Below, in pieces: positions 18,776 through 27,110 of a DNA stretch of 64,000 bases (positions are counted from its first letter, which is position 1; each line of letters begins with the position of its first letter). The notes beneath the pieces were generated by a model. That model was not told the DNA's origin. It saw only the letters and a program-made list of their open reading frames with translations, and did not search any database. Source of the stretch: Mucilaginibacter rubeus (GTDB lineage Bacteria > Bacteroidota > Bacteroidia > Sphingobacteriales > Sphingobacteriaceae); NCBI RefSeq assembly GCF_003286415.2, contig NZ_CP043450.1, positions 5,332,001-5,396,000 of the forward strand. The letters run 5' to 3'. Made by a program: the position numbers and the translations under genes.

Positions 18776-19329
18776 TATTTTGTTTTACTTACCGATTTTG
18801 CCGAGGATTTTTTTGCAGCTGGTTTGATTAACACATCCTTCTTATTCGGTTTCCCCGAGCTGCCCGTAACATAACTTTTGCGGCTTTGATAATGCCCCAT
18901 TTTAATCTGGTGATTCTCCTCCGCCGCATCGATAGAGTGCGTGCAGGTGATATCATCTTCATCAAAAGCCAGCCGGGAAAGTTTCATATAAAACTTGCGT
19001 AACTGATCTAATTCCTCTTCACTCAAATCTTCCAAGTTGACCATCCTGTTGCTACTGCCTTCATGCGAAGCGATCAGCTCATTCAGCTTTAAGTGTATTG
19101 CCTTGGAGTCTTTATTTTGCGATTTCTGAATCAGAAAAACCATCAGGAAAGTAATGATTGTCGTCCCGGTATTGATGATCAGCTGCCAGGTTTCTGAGTA
19201 GTGGGCTAAAGGGCCGGTCGCCGCCCAAATGACAATCGTTAAAGCGGCAACAATAAAAGCAGTTGAACTGCCAGTCGCATTGGTTGCCCAATTTGCAAAA
19301 CGTTCAAATAGGTTTTTCTTTTTAGTCAT
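18775..19329 (-). CDS. Low-affinity iron permease-family membrane protein, copy 1
   Basis: 184 residues from the ATG at 19329; an upstream ATG at 19383 adds a less likely extension. Two membrane segments (about residues 18-40 and 48-67) flank GPLAHYSETWQLIIN, and QKSQNKDSKAIHLKLNELI follows, the hallmark of the pfam 'low affinity iron permease' family. Iron transport is a family label, not proven. It has a basic C-terminal tail (KPAAKKSSAKSVS) that the paralogue at 53880-54338 lacks. It is on the minus strand, alone. Confidence 0.85.
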   Translation of the reverse strand: MTKKKNLFERFANWATNATGSSTAFIVAALTIVIWAATGPLAHYSETWQLIINTGTTIITFLMVFLIQKSQNKDSKAIHLKLNELIASHEGSSNRMVNLEDLSEEELDQLRKFYMKLSRLAFDEDDITCTHSIDAAEENHQIKMGHYQSRKSYVTGSSGKPNKKDVLIKPAAKKSSAKSVSKTK

Positions 19330-19772
19330 AACAAAGATTTTATCATAAAGGATTATATTCTTAAAATGTTTGAAAAATACCATTTCAGTGCCCTATGTCT
19401 GCCAAAAATGTTCATGCAGGCTTTTTTAACCTTTGTAATTGTACTGCAAAAATTTATTATCGCCTGAAAGGCCTGTGCGCAAACTCCGTCCGCGACGACT
19501 ACAGCCCAGCTGGTTGGTCAGGAGTGGCGGGAAACGGCCATGGAAAAAATACGACCGAGACAAGGATCCGCAATATTCTTAGCTGTCGGTAAAGCAATCT
19601 TCTTTCTGACTTCAAAATTTGGCTTTGAGCATCGCTTTTCCCGGTCCTTGAATTTGGCCGGACCTTCGGCATTTTCTACAGGTGGCATTCCGCCAGGGCG
19701 CTGATGCACATGGAAAACTGCCCGGATAGACCCCGCTTCCCGGAACTCCGCGCGGCGATCAACATGTTTCTC

Positions 19773-19988
19773 TCAGTGTGTCGGGTCAATGAACGGCATT
19801 GGTTCTGACGGCGGGGAAATTATTTGAGGTGGCAACGGAGAAAGATATATTGCCATTACGATGATTACAACTATCATAATTGTTGCCACAGTGGCCAACG
19901 CTATAAACATTTTTTTAAAAGGTTGTTCCCTGCTGAAAGTCAATATATTTAACAAATTTTTCCAATTTATGATTTTCAAAGTAAACAT
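19773..19988 (-). CDS. Possible small single-pass membrane protein
   Basis: 71 codons. A strong hydrophobic segment (about residues 28-49) is followed by a proline-rich tail (SPLPPQIISPPSEP). No family is recognised. An internal ATG at residue 27 would leave just the membrane segment and tail. It overlaps divergently a candidate plus-strand gene, so at most one of the two may be real. Confidence 0.35.
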   Translation of the reverse strand: MFTLKIINWKNLLNILTFSREQPFKKMFIALATVATIMIVVIIVMAIYLSPLPPQIISPPSEPMPFIDPTH

Positions 19989-20169
19989 ATCAAAAATTGC
20001 AGCGTTCGATGACGCGATAGTGGAAATCTGCGAGAAAAACGGATTAGATAAACCTGATCATATGGAAATAAATAGCGACGATTCCCCAAACCTTAAAATA
20101 ACAGTAAGCGATACCTTTATCGCCCGAATATCGAGAGAAAATGTAAAGCTGTTAAAAAGATTCTCCTAA
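19969..20169 (+). CDS. Possible small soluble protein, unknown
   Basis: 66 codons from the ATG at 19969. The product is mixed acidic and basic (IAAFDDAIVEICEKNGL, then ARISRENVKLLKRFS), with no signal peptide, membrane segment or recognised motif. The amino-acid composition is that of a normal soluble protein, which is why it is listed. No neighbour supports a function. Confidence 0.35.
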   Translation: MIFKVNISKIAAFDDAIVEICEKNGLDKPDHMEINSDDSPNLKITVSDTFIARISRENVKLLKRFS

Positions 20170-20366
20170 GTAGCCGAAGTATTACGATTTAAAAATAACC
20201 GGGATCATAAAATATAGTTCATAGTTCAGTAAAGGTGCAACTTTGAGAAAAAGTAAAAAAACGCTCCTATAACACGATTTACCGGCGCGCCATAGCAGGA
20301 GCAAACCGGGCTTGCAGAAAATTTCCATTTTACAGGTACCATTATATTGTGATGAAACCATCATAT

Positions 20367-20699
20367 TTAGCCATTGGCCCTGAACATAGCCATTAAATGT
20401 TCTGCCGGGACTCTAAAAGGGTCGCGCCCGGCTAACACAGTTGCCCACCAGTAGTTCGTTTTTGCCTGGTTCTTCTTGAGCGCGACATTTTCACAGATCA
20501 GGTTGCTCTGGTTGCCGTTGACCTCCCGCCGACAAGCGTAAATATAAAGATTGACGTACCTCGGTTAACGGCCAATGAAAGCGGCAACCGGAATGTTTCC
20601 CCCAAAATTGTCTTACAGCGACATTTTATTGATTGGTAGCTGCTTCCTCAGGATTTGCAAATCTTCGACGGCTATGTCGACATTGATAGTGTTGCTGTC
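20367..20699 (-). pseudogene. Degraded gene with two in-frame stops, unknown family
   Basis: One minus-strand frame reads coherently from 20699 to a stop at 20367-20369, except for TAA codons at 20613-20615 and 20565-20567. Readable pieces are INVDIAVEDLQILRKQLP, NFGGNIPVAAFIG, YVNLYIYACRREVNGNQSN, and YWWATVLAGRDPFRVPAEHL. The composition is clearly protein-like across both stops, so this is a decayed gene rather than a chance frame. I do not recognise the family. The upstream part is lost, with a further stop at 20712. Confidence 0.6.
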
Positions 20700-21189
20700 C
20701 GAAGGTTTCGTCTATGATCTGCCCGTCCCCGCTGATCGAAGAGGATCAACTGGTAAAACAGGCCAGCCCTGCGGCAACATCATCTTCCTGAGGGGACGCG
20801 ACTCCCCTGTTTCTATTGTACGTATACAACAATCGCCAGCAGTCCTGCAGGCTGAATTTCGGCAAACGCATCATAGCATTCCTGCATTTGTATCCGAAGG
20901 TTTGGAAAATTATAGGACCTACCCGCTGTTTTCGCCAGAAACGGATAAAAAGGCCAGCGAAGGTTTTGCCCGCGGCAATAAGACCTGGTCATCATCCGCA
21001 AAAGACTACGGCATAAACGGCCGCCTCCCCAAAGGGTCCCCTCCAATTATTCCGTTTCCTTTTGCCCCGCGCGGGCACCTTTCCGGGCTTTCTTTTTTTC
21101 CGTTTTTTCTTTTGAAAACAGCATTCAGGGGCAGGCGGCTAAAGGGAAAAGCAAATTAACGAATTGGTAAAATTTAAAAATTGAACATC
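20700..21189. other. Region upstream of ssb with repeat copy 2
   Basis: About 490 bp without a convincing gene. A long plus-strand open frame (20575-21159) crosses the pseudogene and the repeat and has no family likeness. The stretch from 21100 to 21189 is AT-rich and likely contains the promoter of the ssb-PRTRC operon. Confidence 0.45.
20843..21006 (+). repeat. Diverged ~165 bp direct repeat, copy 2
   Basis: Partner of 12699-12866 in the same orientation, with the shared blocks TCCTGCAGG, CTGCATTTGTATC, GGATAAAAAGGCCAGCGAAG and CCGCAAAAGAC in order. It lies about 180 bp upstream of ssb. The two copies bracket the rsb-tal-iron permease segment. Confidence 0.75.
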
Positions 21190-21534
21190 ATGGAGATCAC
21201 AGGAAGATTGGTAGCGGATGCTACCGTAAGAAAGACAAACACCGACAAAAAAGTGACCGGGTTCAGGTTGGCGATCAACCGCAGGTACACTTCAAACGGG
21301 GAACAAAAGGAGGAAACTACCTACGTGGATTGCTCATTCTGGCGAACCGACAAATTAGCGCCATACCTGACCAAAGGTTTATTGGTACAGCTGTACGGCC
21401 ACATGAGTGCAAGACCGTGGGTAAGCAGGGACGGAGAACCAATGGCGAGCCTCAACTTTCACACGAACGAGATCACCCTTTTAGGCGCATCACAGCACAG
21501 CGACACCCAGAGCACTTTGCAAAGACAACGCTAA
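21190..21534 (+). CDS. ssb: Single-stranded DNA-binding protein
   Basis: 114 residues from ATG 21190 (a TTG at 21181 is less likely). One OB-fold domain with the typical opening MEITGRLVADATVRK, TGFRLAINRRY, and TTYVDCSFWR. It is shorter than chromosomal SSB and lacks the acidic C-terminal tail that recruits replication partners, as is common for element-borne copies. It is the first gene of the DUF932-PRTRC operon and probably coats the single-stranded transfer intermediate. Confidence 0.92.
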   Translation: MEITGRLVADATVRKTNTDKKVTGFRLAINRRYTSNGEQKEETTYVDCSFWRTDKLAPYLTKGLLVQLYGHMSARPWVSRDGEPMASLNFHTNEITLLGASQHSDTQSTLQRQR

Positions 21535-21568
21535 TCCATCCGTTTTTTAAGCCTTAAAATTTAAGATC

Positions 21569-22627
21569 ATGGCACACAACCTTTTTTATAACGAGCAGAC
21601 CGGAAAAACAAGTTTCTTTAGCGTGAAACAAAAAGCATGGCATGGCCTCGGGCAGATCGTCGCAGATTACCCGACAAGCGCCGAGGCGATTCGTTTTGCA
21701 GGATTGGACTATACCGTTGAAAAGCGCCCTTTGTTCACCAATGTGTTAGAAAACGACCTGACCAACGGCGAGGATTTGGGCAAAATTGCAGTTCCTAATT
21801 TTTATGCTACGGTACGCAACGATAACAACAGCGTGCTGGGTGTGGTCGGCAAGGATTACGAAGTGGTGCAAAATGCGGATGCCTTTCAGTTCTTTGATGC
21901 CATCGTCGGCGGTGGCAGCGGTATACAATACGAAACCGCAGGCGCTTTGGGCAAGGGTGAACGGGTGTTCATTACCGCCAAACTGCCGGACTACATCAAG
22001 GTGGGCAGGGCGGATCTCATCGAACAATACTTATTCCTGACTACCTCGCATGATGGTTTTGGTAGTATCTCCGCAGCATTTACGCCCATCCGTATCGTTT
22101 GTAACAATACGCTGAATGCTGCGCTCCGCAATCAGACCGGGGCTATCAAGATCAGGCACACCGCTTCGGCCAATGACCGCCTGAAACAGGCGCATACACT
22201 CATGGGAATTTCCAATACGATGGCCACCGAACTGGAGGAATTGTTCAATCACTGGACTAAGGTGCGCATTACCGACAAGCAGGTAAAAAAATTGATTCAG
22301 TTGGCCATGGCCCCGAACAAGGAGGTCATCAGCAATTTGGAACTGGGCCTGCTTGACAAGCTGTCAAGCACCTATACCAATATCGTCGATAATGCTTTCG
22401 CCTATGCGATGGGGAACGAAACGCAGCAGATGGAAACCACTGCCGGGACATTGTTCGGCGCTTACAACGCCATCACCGGCTATTATCAGAACGTCCGCAA
22501 TTTCAGGGACGGCGATGCCAAATTCAAGTCGATCATCGAGGGGACAGCCAAACAACGGGCGCAGGTCGCATTCAATCTTTGCGGGGATTTCGCCCGCCGT
22601 GGTGTCGATGCCCTCAAACTTTCTTAA
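21569..22627 (+). CDS. DUF932 (phage/plasmid-like) protein
   Basis: 352 residues, the usual length of this family. Recognisable features are the N-terminal KAWHGLG motif, a central GERVFITAKLP, TTSHDGFGSISAAFTPIRI and RIVCNNTLNAAL. The family is widespread on plasmids, phages and conjugative elements and its biochemical role is not settled. It follows ssb by 34 bp and precedes the PRTRC genes on the same strand, a standard arrangement in Bacteroidota elements. Confidence 0.88.
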   Translation: MAHNLFYNEQTGKTSFFSVKQKAWHGLGQIVADYPTSAEAIRFAGLDYTVEKRPLFTNVLENDLTNGEDLGKIAVPNFYATVRNDNNSVLGVVGKDYEVVQNADAFQFFDAIVGGGSGIQYETAGALGKGERVFITAKLPDYIKVGRADLIEQYLFLTTSHDGFGSISAAFTPIRIVCNNTLNAALRNQTGAIKIRHTASANDRLKQAHTLMGISNTMATELEELFNHWTKVRITDKQVKKLIQLAMAPNKEVISNLELGLLDKLSSTYTNIVDNAFAYAMGNETQQMETTAGTLFGAYNAITGYYQNVRNFRDGDAKFKSIIEGTAKQRAQVAFNLCGDFARRGVDALKLS

Positions 22628-22682
22628 CCCGGCAGGGGGAGCAATCCCCCTGCTTTTAATTTATTTTTTAAAATCAGAACAG

Positions 22683-23057
22683 ATGCAGCCTTTGAGAATA
22701 TTGAACAACGTGCAAAAAGCGAGGCTATTGCACAACCTGTTGAACGAGGAAATCCCCGCATTCCTTGCCTACCTGAATGAACTGACCGAAACGGTATTGA
22801 ACAACCGGGAGCAGATCGCTGCGGACTGGAAAGACCAGTTCTTCGGCGTGGAGTTTTGGTTCGGACTGGCCGAAGACGTACAGCGCATCATGGCCAAATA
22901 TACCCGTGACTTGTATAAAAGCCCGAACGTGTTCGCCGACCAGTTATTCGACGGCTATACGGCCATATTCTGCGCCCATGCCTTAATGCAGTATGTGGCA
23001 CAGGCCAAACACGGCGACCCGAAATTCAAACCCGCAGTAGAACTTTTATTTCAATGA
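22683..23057 (+). CDS. Conserved hypothetical protein of PRTRC region
   Basis: 124 residues from ATG 22683. Helical and soluble, with no recognised motif. It overlaps the following gene by the sequence ATGA, so translation is coupled. It sits between DUF932 and the PRTRC genes. Function unknown. Confidence 0.65.
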   Translation: MQPLRILNNVQKARLLHNLLNEEIPAFLAYLNELTETVLNNREQIAADWKDQFFGVEFWFGLAEDVQRIMAKYTRDLYKSPNVFADQLFDGYTAIFCAHALMQYVAQAKHGDPKFKPAVELLFQ

Positions 23058-23314
23058 CCATGAACACCGGAGGAAACTATCACAATCCCTATGCTTTATT
23101 ACTGATCGCAATCAGCCTGCTTATCCGCTGCCTGATCGGCAGGCGCAGGTTTTACCGGCGAAACGTGGCAGGACTACAGCAATTCCCCTACTATCGTCGT
23201 GCAATCTGTACGACGATATTGGAAACCCTGTTTTCGATGATCGCCAATTTATCCCTGTGGGCGGGTATGCTTTGGCTTGCCCTCGCAGTATTGAACCACC
23301 TCTTTAAATCTTAA
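23054..23314 (+). CDS. Small membrane protein of PRTRC region
   Basis: 86 residues. Two membrane segments are visible (about 13-26 and 60-82) separated by an Arg-rich loop (RRRFYRRN), suggesting a hairpin with a cytoplasmic basic loop. It overlaps the previous gene by 4 bp and precedes PRTRC E by 5 bp. No family is recognised. Confidence 0.65.
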   Translation: MTMNTGGNYHNPYALLLIAISLLIRCLIGRRRFYRRNVAGLQQFPYYRRAICTTILETLFSMIANLSLWAGMLWLALAVLNHLFKS

Positions 23315-23319
23315 TCCAT

Positions 23320-23919
23320 ATGAAAACGAACTTTTTTGAACAGATCAGCACATTCGCCTTTGAGGGCAATATGCTGTTGAATATCCACAACGACAACAAG
23401 GGGCAGCTGACCGTTTCGGTCGTATTGCGGAATGGCGAAATTTCGGCGACCGCAGGGAATACCCTCCCGCCGATGACCATCGGCGGAACAGCTACCGAAC
23501 TGGACGAAGCATTTTTTACGGAACTGACCACCCCGGTCAAGCAGACCATCGGACTGATCCATAATCTGGAAACTTACCAAAAGGAACTGGACAAGGCGAA
23601 AAACAAGAATCCGCAAAACATCAAAAAGGCAAAGGCAGCCATAGAGATTGACGAAGATAACGACAGCGACGAACCGGACGACCTGTTTGCCCGGCAGGCG
23701 GACGACAAACAGGCGAAAGCAGAAAAGAAACGCCTCTATGACGAAGCAATGGAAAAGGCGAAAGAACTGGCCAAACAGATGAAATATACCGAAGCGTTGG
23801 CGCAGCTGCCCGACCCTGCCGAATATCCCGAACAGGCCGAAGTCCTGAATAAAAAACGCAGGGAAATACAAACCAGTAAGGAAACCTATGACAAGCTAAC
23901 ACAACAGTTCAACGATTAA
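23320..23919 (+). CDS. PRTRC system protein E
   Basis: 199 residues. The N-terminal ~90 residues form a beta-rich domain opening with FFEQISTFAFEG and containing VVLRNGEIS and PPMTIGGTATELDE, followed by a long charged coiled-coil region (EKAKELAKQMKYTEAL). This is the PRTRC E pattern. PRTRC means ParB-related, ThiF-related cassette, a plasmid and conjugative-element gene set. It opens the core cassette E-C-F-B-ThiF. Role of E is unknown. Confidence 0.85.
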   Translation: MKTNFFEQISTFAFEGNMLLNIHNDNKGQLTVSVVLRNGEISATAGNTLPPMTIGGTATELDEAFFTELTTPVKQTIGLIHNLETYQKELDKAKNKNPQNIKKAKAAIEIDEDNDSDEPDDLFARQADDKQAKAEKKRLYDEAMEKAKELAKQMKYTEALAQLPDPAEYPEQAEVLNKKRREIQTSKETYDKLTQQFND

Positions 23920-23930
23920 CAGCAATTGCC

Positions 23931-24146
23931 ATGAAAGTAAACAAATTACAGCGGGTATTCCTGCATAAAGTCAACGGACAGGATATCCGCCTGACGGACC
24001 CGAACGAGAATTTCACCATTAGCGATGTACAGCATTTTTACGGCGGGACATATCCGATATTAACGAATGCTAAGATCACAGGCCCGGAGATCGTCAACGG
24101 CGAAGCGCAGTACCGCTTCGAAACGACTATGGGAACAAAAGGATAA
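23931..24146 (+). CDS. PRTRC system protein C, candidate ubiquitin-like protein
   Basis: 71 residues, the family size. The fold-length, the strand pattern (LQRVFLHKVNG, RFETTMGTKG) and the last residues GTKG make it look like a beta-grasp modifier with a free C-terminal glycine, as in ubiquitin-like proteins. I recall PRTRC C being grouped with prokaryotic ubiquitin-like families; that should be verified. It lies 11 bp after E and in the same operon as the E2-like B and E1-like ThiF genes, which is what a modifier would need. Confidence 0.82.
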   Translation: MKVNKLQRVFLHKVNGQDIRLTDPNENFTISDVQHFYGGTYPILTNAKITGPEIVNGEAQYRFETTMGTKG

Positions 24147-24148
24147 AG

Positions 24149-24325
24149 ATGAGAACACAGCGAAAGAACAGGATTATACAAATTAAACCCGACAGCCCCC
24201 AATGGAAAATACAGCAACTGTTCGGCACATGGGCAGGCAACTTAGACCGCCTGCCCGATGCCGACGAGATCAGGCGAAACCCGCCAAGAAGCGCCCCTTT
24301 GAGTGTAGCGGAAATGGTTTTTTAA
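24149..24325 (+). CDS. Small basic protein upstream of PRTRC F
   Basis: 58 codons from ATG 24149, 2 bp after the stop of PRTRC C. The product is basic and soluble (TQRKNRIIQIKPDSPQWKIQ). It ends at a T6 tract (ATGGTTTTTTAA); one extra T would fuse its frame to the PRTRC F frame. The tight spacing argues that it is translated, either as a separate peptide or as the former N-terminus of F. Unknown function. Confidence 0.5.
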   Translation: MRTQRKNRIIQIKPDSPQWKIQQLFGTWAGNLDRLPDADEIRRNPPRSAPLSVAEMVF

Positions 24326-25326
24326 ACCACGTTTTCCAGCCTTTTTGGGCGTTCAACGGTAACAGGGAAGTCATGGAGCGGGAGTTTAATAACTCCCTCC
24401 TTAACCTTTCCGCTTATTATGGCCTCCACATACCGGATATGTCCGCCCTGCCCTTTCCGCAGAATATTTATGGTTCATGGAAAGAAATCGCAGGACAGAT
24501 CAATAATGCCAACCCAAATGACCATTGTATGATCATGGCGGATGAGAGCAGGCAGGCCGTTTTAGCGGTAGTCAGTACGTTCGATCTGAAAGGCTGTTTT
24601 TTCTATCTCCCGGTTCGCCCCTTTTGGCGGTGGTCGCAATCTGCGCAGCACGAGCGGATAGCCGGATTGCTCACCGTCATTTTCGCCTACCTGTACCAGA
24701 TTGTTGGGCTTCCATTTTATGCGGAGCATGGTACATTCATGGACAGCCAGTATGACTGCCTCGAAAACTGGCTGAACGAAGCAGAGGACGAGGGTTTGGA
24801 CGACGAAGAAGATAGAGCCTGGCGCGAACACCGGGAAAATACCATGTACGAGTTAAGGCAGGCGGGTATCCATATCCTGCGCCTTATTCAAAATCCGCAG
24901 CAATTGGTACAGATGGAAAAAGTCGTGACCGCCTACCGTCACCGGGATCAGCACGAACTGGAATGGGAATTAATCGGCTTGGATTTCCTGAAGTTACACC
25001 GGGATTACCCCGGTCGTTCACTGGCAGAAAGTATACACCCCGACCTGCTTTACCCCTATGAGGACGAGCGCATCAAGCCAACTGAATATACAGGCTTTTA
25101 TTGGAGCGGGACAGATTGCTTTGCCGATGAACTGGATGAACTCATCAACTGCACTTTTCAGGAAATGCCCGTCATGGATGAACCCGTTTTAGTGAAATTC
25201 TTTGACCGGATGCCACCAAAAGAAAACAACGACTTTGATTTTGAGAACAGGTTTTTCCCTTTAATGGAGCGCCTGCGAAACCTTTTAGACGACTACGATC
25301 ATGAAGAATATAACGGAACAATTTAA
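24202..25326 (+). CDS. PRTRC system protein F
   Basis: 374 residues from the ATG at 24202. The conserved PRTRC F body starts around NHVFQPFW and continues with LSAYYGLHIPDMS, FDLKGCFFYLPVRPFWRWS and GFYWSGTDC. Residues 1-40 are an out-of-frame reading of the preceding small frame and are suspicious; the next in-frame ATG is at 24373 and would drop part of the conserved start, so the true start is uncertain and may depend on a T-tract slip near 24320. It overlaps PRTRC B by 26 bp. Biochemical role unknown. Confidence 0.8.
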   Translation: MENTATVRHMGRQLRPPARCRRDQAKPAKKRPFECSGNGFLNHVFQPFWAFNGNREVMEREFNNSLLNLSAYYGLHIPDMSALPFPQNIYGSWKEIAGQINNANPNDHCMIMADESRQAVLAVVSTFDLKGCFFYLPVRPFWRWSQSAQHERIAGLLTVIFAYLYQIVGLPFYAEHGTFMDSQYDCLENWLNEAEDEGLDDEEDRAWREHRENTMYELRQAGIHILRLIQNPQQLVQMEKVVTAYRHRDQHELEWELIGLDFLKLHRDYPGRSLAESIHPDLLYPYEDERIKPTEYTGFYWSGTDCFADELDELINCTFQEMPVMDEPVLVKFFDRMPPKENNDFDFENRFFPLMERLRNLLDDYDHEEYNGTI

Positions 25327-26047
25327 TACCAGCTTCCAACCCTTTAAAGTCCTGCTGTTGTACAGGCACGACCGGGAAGCGAATATCAGCCAGTTCGGGA
25401 ACACGCCGAGAGAAACGCAGATTTATGTCGAAAGCTACGACATCGGCAGGAATGGGCAGCCCGTTAACGCCCATCCGCTGACGATCAAAGAAATGACAGG
25501 CTTATCTGAAATTTTAAAGACCTCGCAGGATTTGAAGGATGGCTACCTCAAAAGTAAAGGACTTTTACCCGCTAATCTTTTGTACGTCAATCAGCAAACC
25601 AATGGAAACGCCATTTGGTACACGCCCCCCACGCATGTTGATCTGTATTTTGTTGAGAGCCTCGATATCCGGTCAGGAAAATGCGGAATCCCCGGCATGG
25701 TATGGAAAGCCAATGCCGAAAAGCTTTCAGTTTTTGCCGTCAGGGGAAAGACCAAACCCAATTTGGACACCCTCCTTTACCATGCCCCTTATCTCAATAT
25801 TTATCATAACGGGGCGGTTTGTATGGGTACGGTCAGCATCCATATTAACCAAACAACATCCTTGGAAGATTTTATGGATGCTTGGGAAAGTTACTTTTTC
25901 AACAGTTATTTCAGCCATTCCATCAGCGGTAACAACAGCACCAAATCCAATACGACCGACCTGTGGCGCAAACTGTCCGGCGCCGGAAAAGATTTCCCGC
26001 AGCAGGAACTGCTCAAAACACCATACGCCCTTAAATCCCTGCTCTGA
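25301..26047 (+). CDS. PRTRC system protein B, E2-like
   Basis: 248 residues. The central part has a motif HNGAVCMGTV with Cys174 in the position where the catalytic Cys of E2-like folds would lie, after APYLNIY. I recall the PRTRC B family being placed among prokaryotic E2-like (UBC) proteins; this needs confirmation. If so, B would carry a modifier, probably PRTRC C, activated by ThiF. It overlaps F by 26 bp and ThiF by one base, so B and ThiF are strongly coupled. Confidence 0.82.
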   Translation: MKNITEQFNTSFQPFKVLLLYRHDREANISQFGNTPRETQIYVESYDIGRNGQPVNAHPLTIKEMTGLSEILKTSQDLKDGYLKSKGLLPANLLYVNQQTNGNAIWYTPPTHVDLYFVESLDIRSGKCGIPGMVWKANAEKLSVFAVRGKTKPNLDTLLYHAPYLNIYHNGAVCMGTVSIHINQTTSLEDFMDAWESYFFNSYFSHSISGNNSTKSNTTDLWRKLSGAGKDFPQQELLKTPYALKSLL

Positions 26048-26886
26048 TGAAAACGACCAAACTCAAAAAACCACCCGTACATATCGTGGGAAACGAAATA
26101 TTACGGCCGTACAACCCCATCACGGTCAACCTGATCGGCGCAGGCGGTACGGGAGGACAGGTGCTGACCGCCCTCGCAAGGATGAACCTGTCATTGATCA
26201 ATTTAGGGCATCCGGGCTTAATGGTCAGGCTGTTCGATGACGACAAAGTGGAAACTGCCAACCTCGGAAGGCAGTTGTTCACGACCGCAGAACTCGGACA
26301 GTTCAAAGCGGTAGCCCTCATCAATCGCATCAACCGCTTTTTTGGGTCGAACTGGAAAGCAGAAACGATGCGGTACGACCACAACATGCCTGACCGGAAC
26401 ACTGCGGCATCCGCCACCCTTACCATCAGCTGCGTGGACAAGGTGGAAGCAAGATTCATCATTGCAAAAATTTTAACGGAAACTGTACACAATTATCACG
26501 GGCGGAACCGCCCGAAATACTGGATGGATTTCGGGAACAGCCGGACAAGCGGACAGGTTATCCTGTCCACATTGGACAAGATCACGCAGCCCGCGTCCAA
26601 ACAATACGAAACCGTCGATAGCCTCCCCCTCGTAACCGAAGAGTACAGGGACTTATTGCTGTTCTCGGAAGAAGCCGACGAAACGCCAAGCTGTTCCCTT
26701 GCCGAGGCGCTGACCAAACAGGATTTGTTCATCAACTCCACACTGGCCAATTACGGCGCATCGCTGTTGTGGCAGCTTTTCCGGGAGGGCATCCTGTTTA
26801 ACCGGGGCTGCTTCCTGAACCTGAAAGACTTTATTTCACAACCATTAAAGATTGAACAACATGGGAATAACCGATCCCGCAGTTAA
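26047..26886 (+). CDS. PRTRC system ThiF-family E1-like protein
   Basis: 279 residues. The nucleotide-binding loop GAGGTGG is at 31-37 and the E1 acidic/asparagine motif DDDKVETANLGRQLF at about 64-78, both intact. Cys216 in TPSCSLAEALTKQDLF is the best candidate for a thioester or metal-binding Cys; Cys129 lies in SCVDKV. The family adenylates the C-terminal glycine of small modifiers or sulfur carriers. It is the last core gene of the cassette. No ParB, PRTRC A (JAB peptidase-like) or D gene is visible in this window. Confidence 0.88.
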   Translation: MKTTKLKKPPVHIVGNEILRPYNPITVNLIGAGGTGGQVLTALARMNLSLINLGHPGLMVRLFDDDKVETANLGRQLFTTAELGQFKAVALINRINRFFGSNWKAETMRYDHNMPDRNTAASATLTISCVDKVEARFIIAKILTETVHNYHGRNRPKYWMDFGNSRTSGQVILSTLDKITQPASKQYETVDSLPLVTEEYRDLLLFSEEADETPSCSLAEALTKQDLFINSTLANYGASLLWQLFREGILFNRGCFLNLKDFISQPLKIEQHGNNRSRS

Positions 26887-27007
26887 TAAGATCATCGTAA
26901 CCGGTCTTAAACCGGCCATCATGCAGGCAAACTATTCCCGGCGTTACCGGATGGACAACCCGTCGAAACACCGTTTTATTTTCAAATTATGGGGAAGACA
27001 GGTATAG
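26861..27007 (+). CDS. Small protein overlapping the end of ThiF
   Basis: 48 codons from ATG 26861, overlapping the ThiF frame by 26 bp in another phase. Basic and soluble (AIMQANYSRRYRMD, HRFIFKLWGRQV). The gene-overlap style matches the rest of the operon, which supports it being translated. No family recognised. Confidence 0.45.
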   Translation: MGITDPAVNKIIVTGLKPAIMQANYSRRYRMDNPSKHRFIFKLWGRQV

Positions 27008-27110
27008 CAGTTAAAAGCATGGAATGACCTGCCAACGACAGCAGATTAGTGCGCATACCCTATATTTACGACTCAAAATACGAGCAATAATCAATCATCA
27101 TCATTTGCCT

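Noticed and set aside
20575-21159. Long plus-strand open frame of 194 codons upstream of ssb
   Set aside because: It runs over the antisense of the degraded minus-strand gene and across the diverged repeat, with no family likeness; the minus-strand remnant is the better reading.
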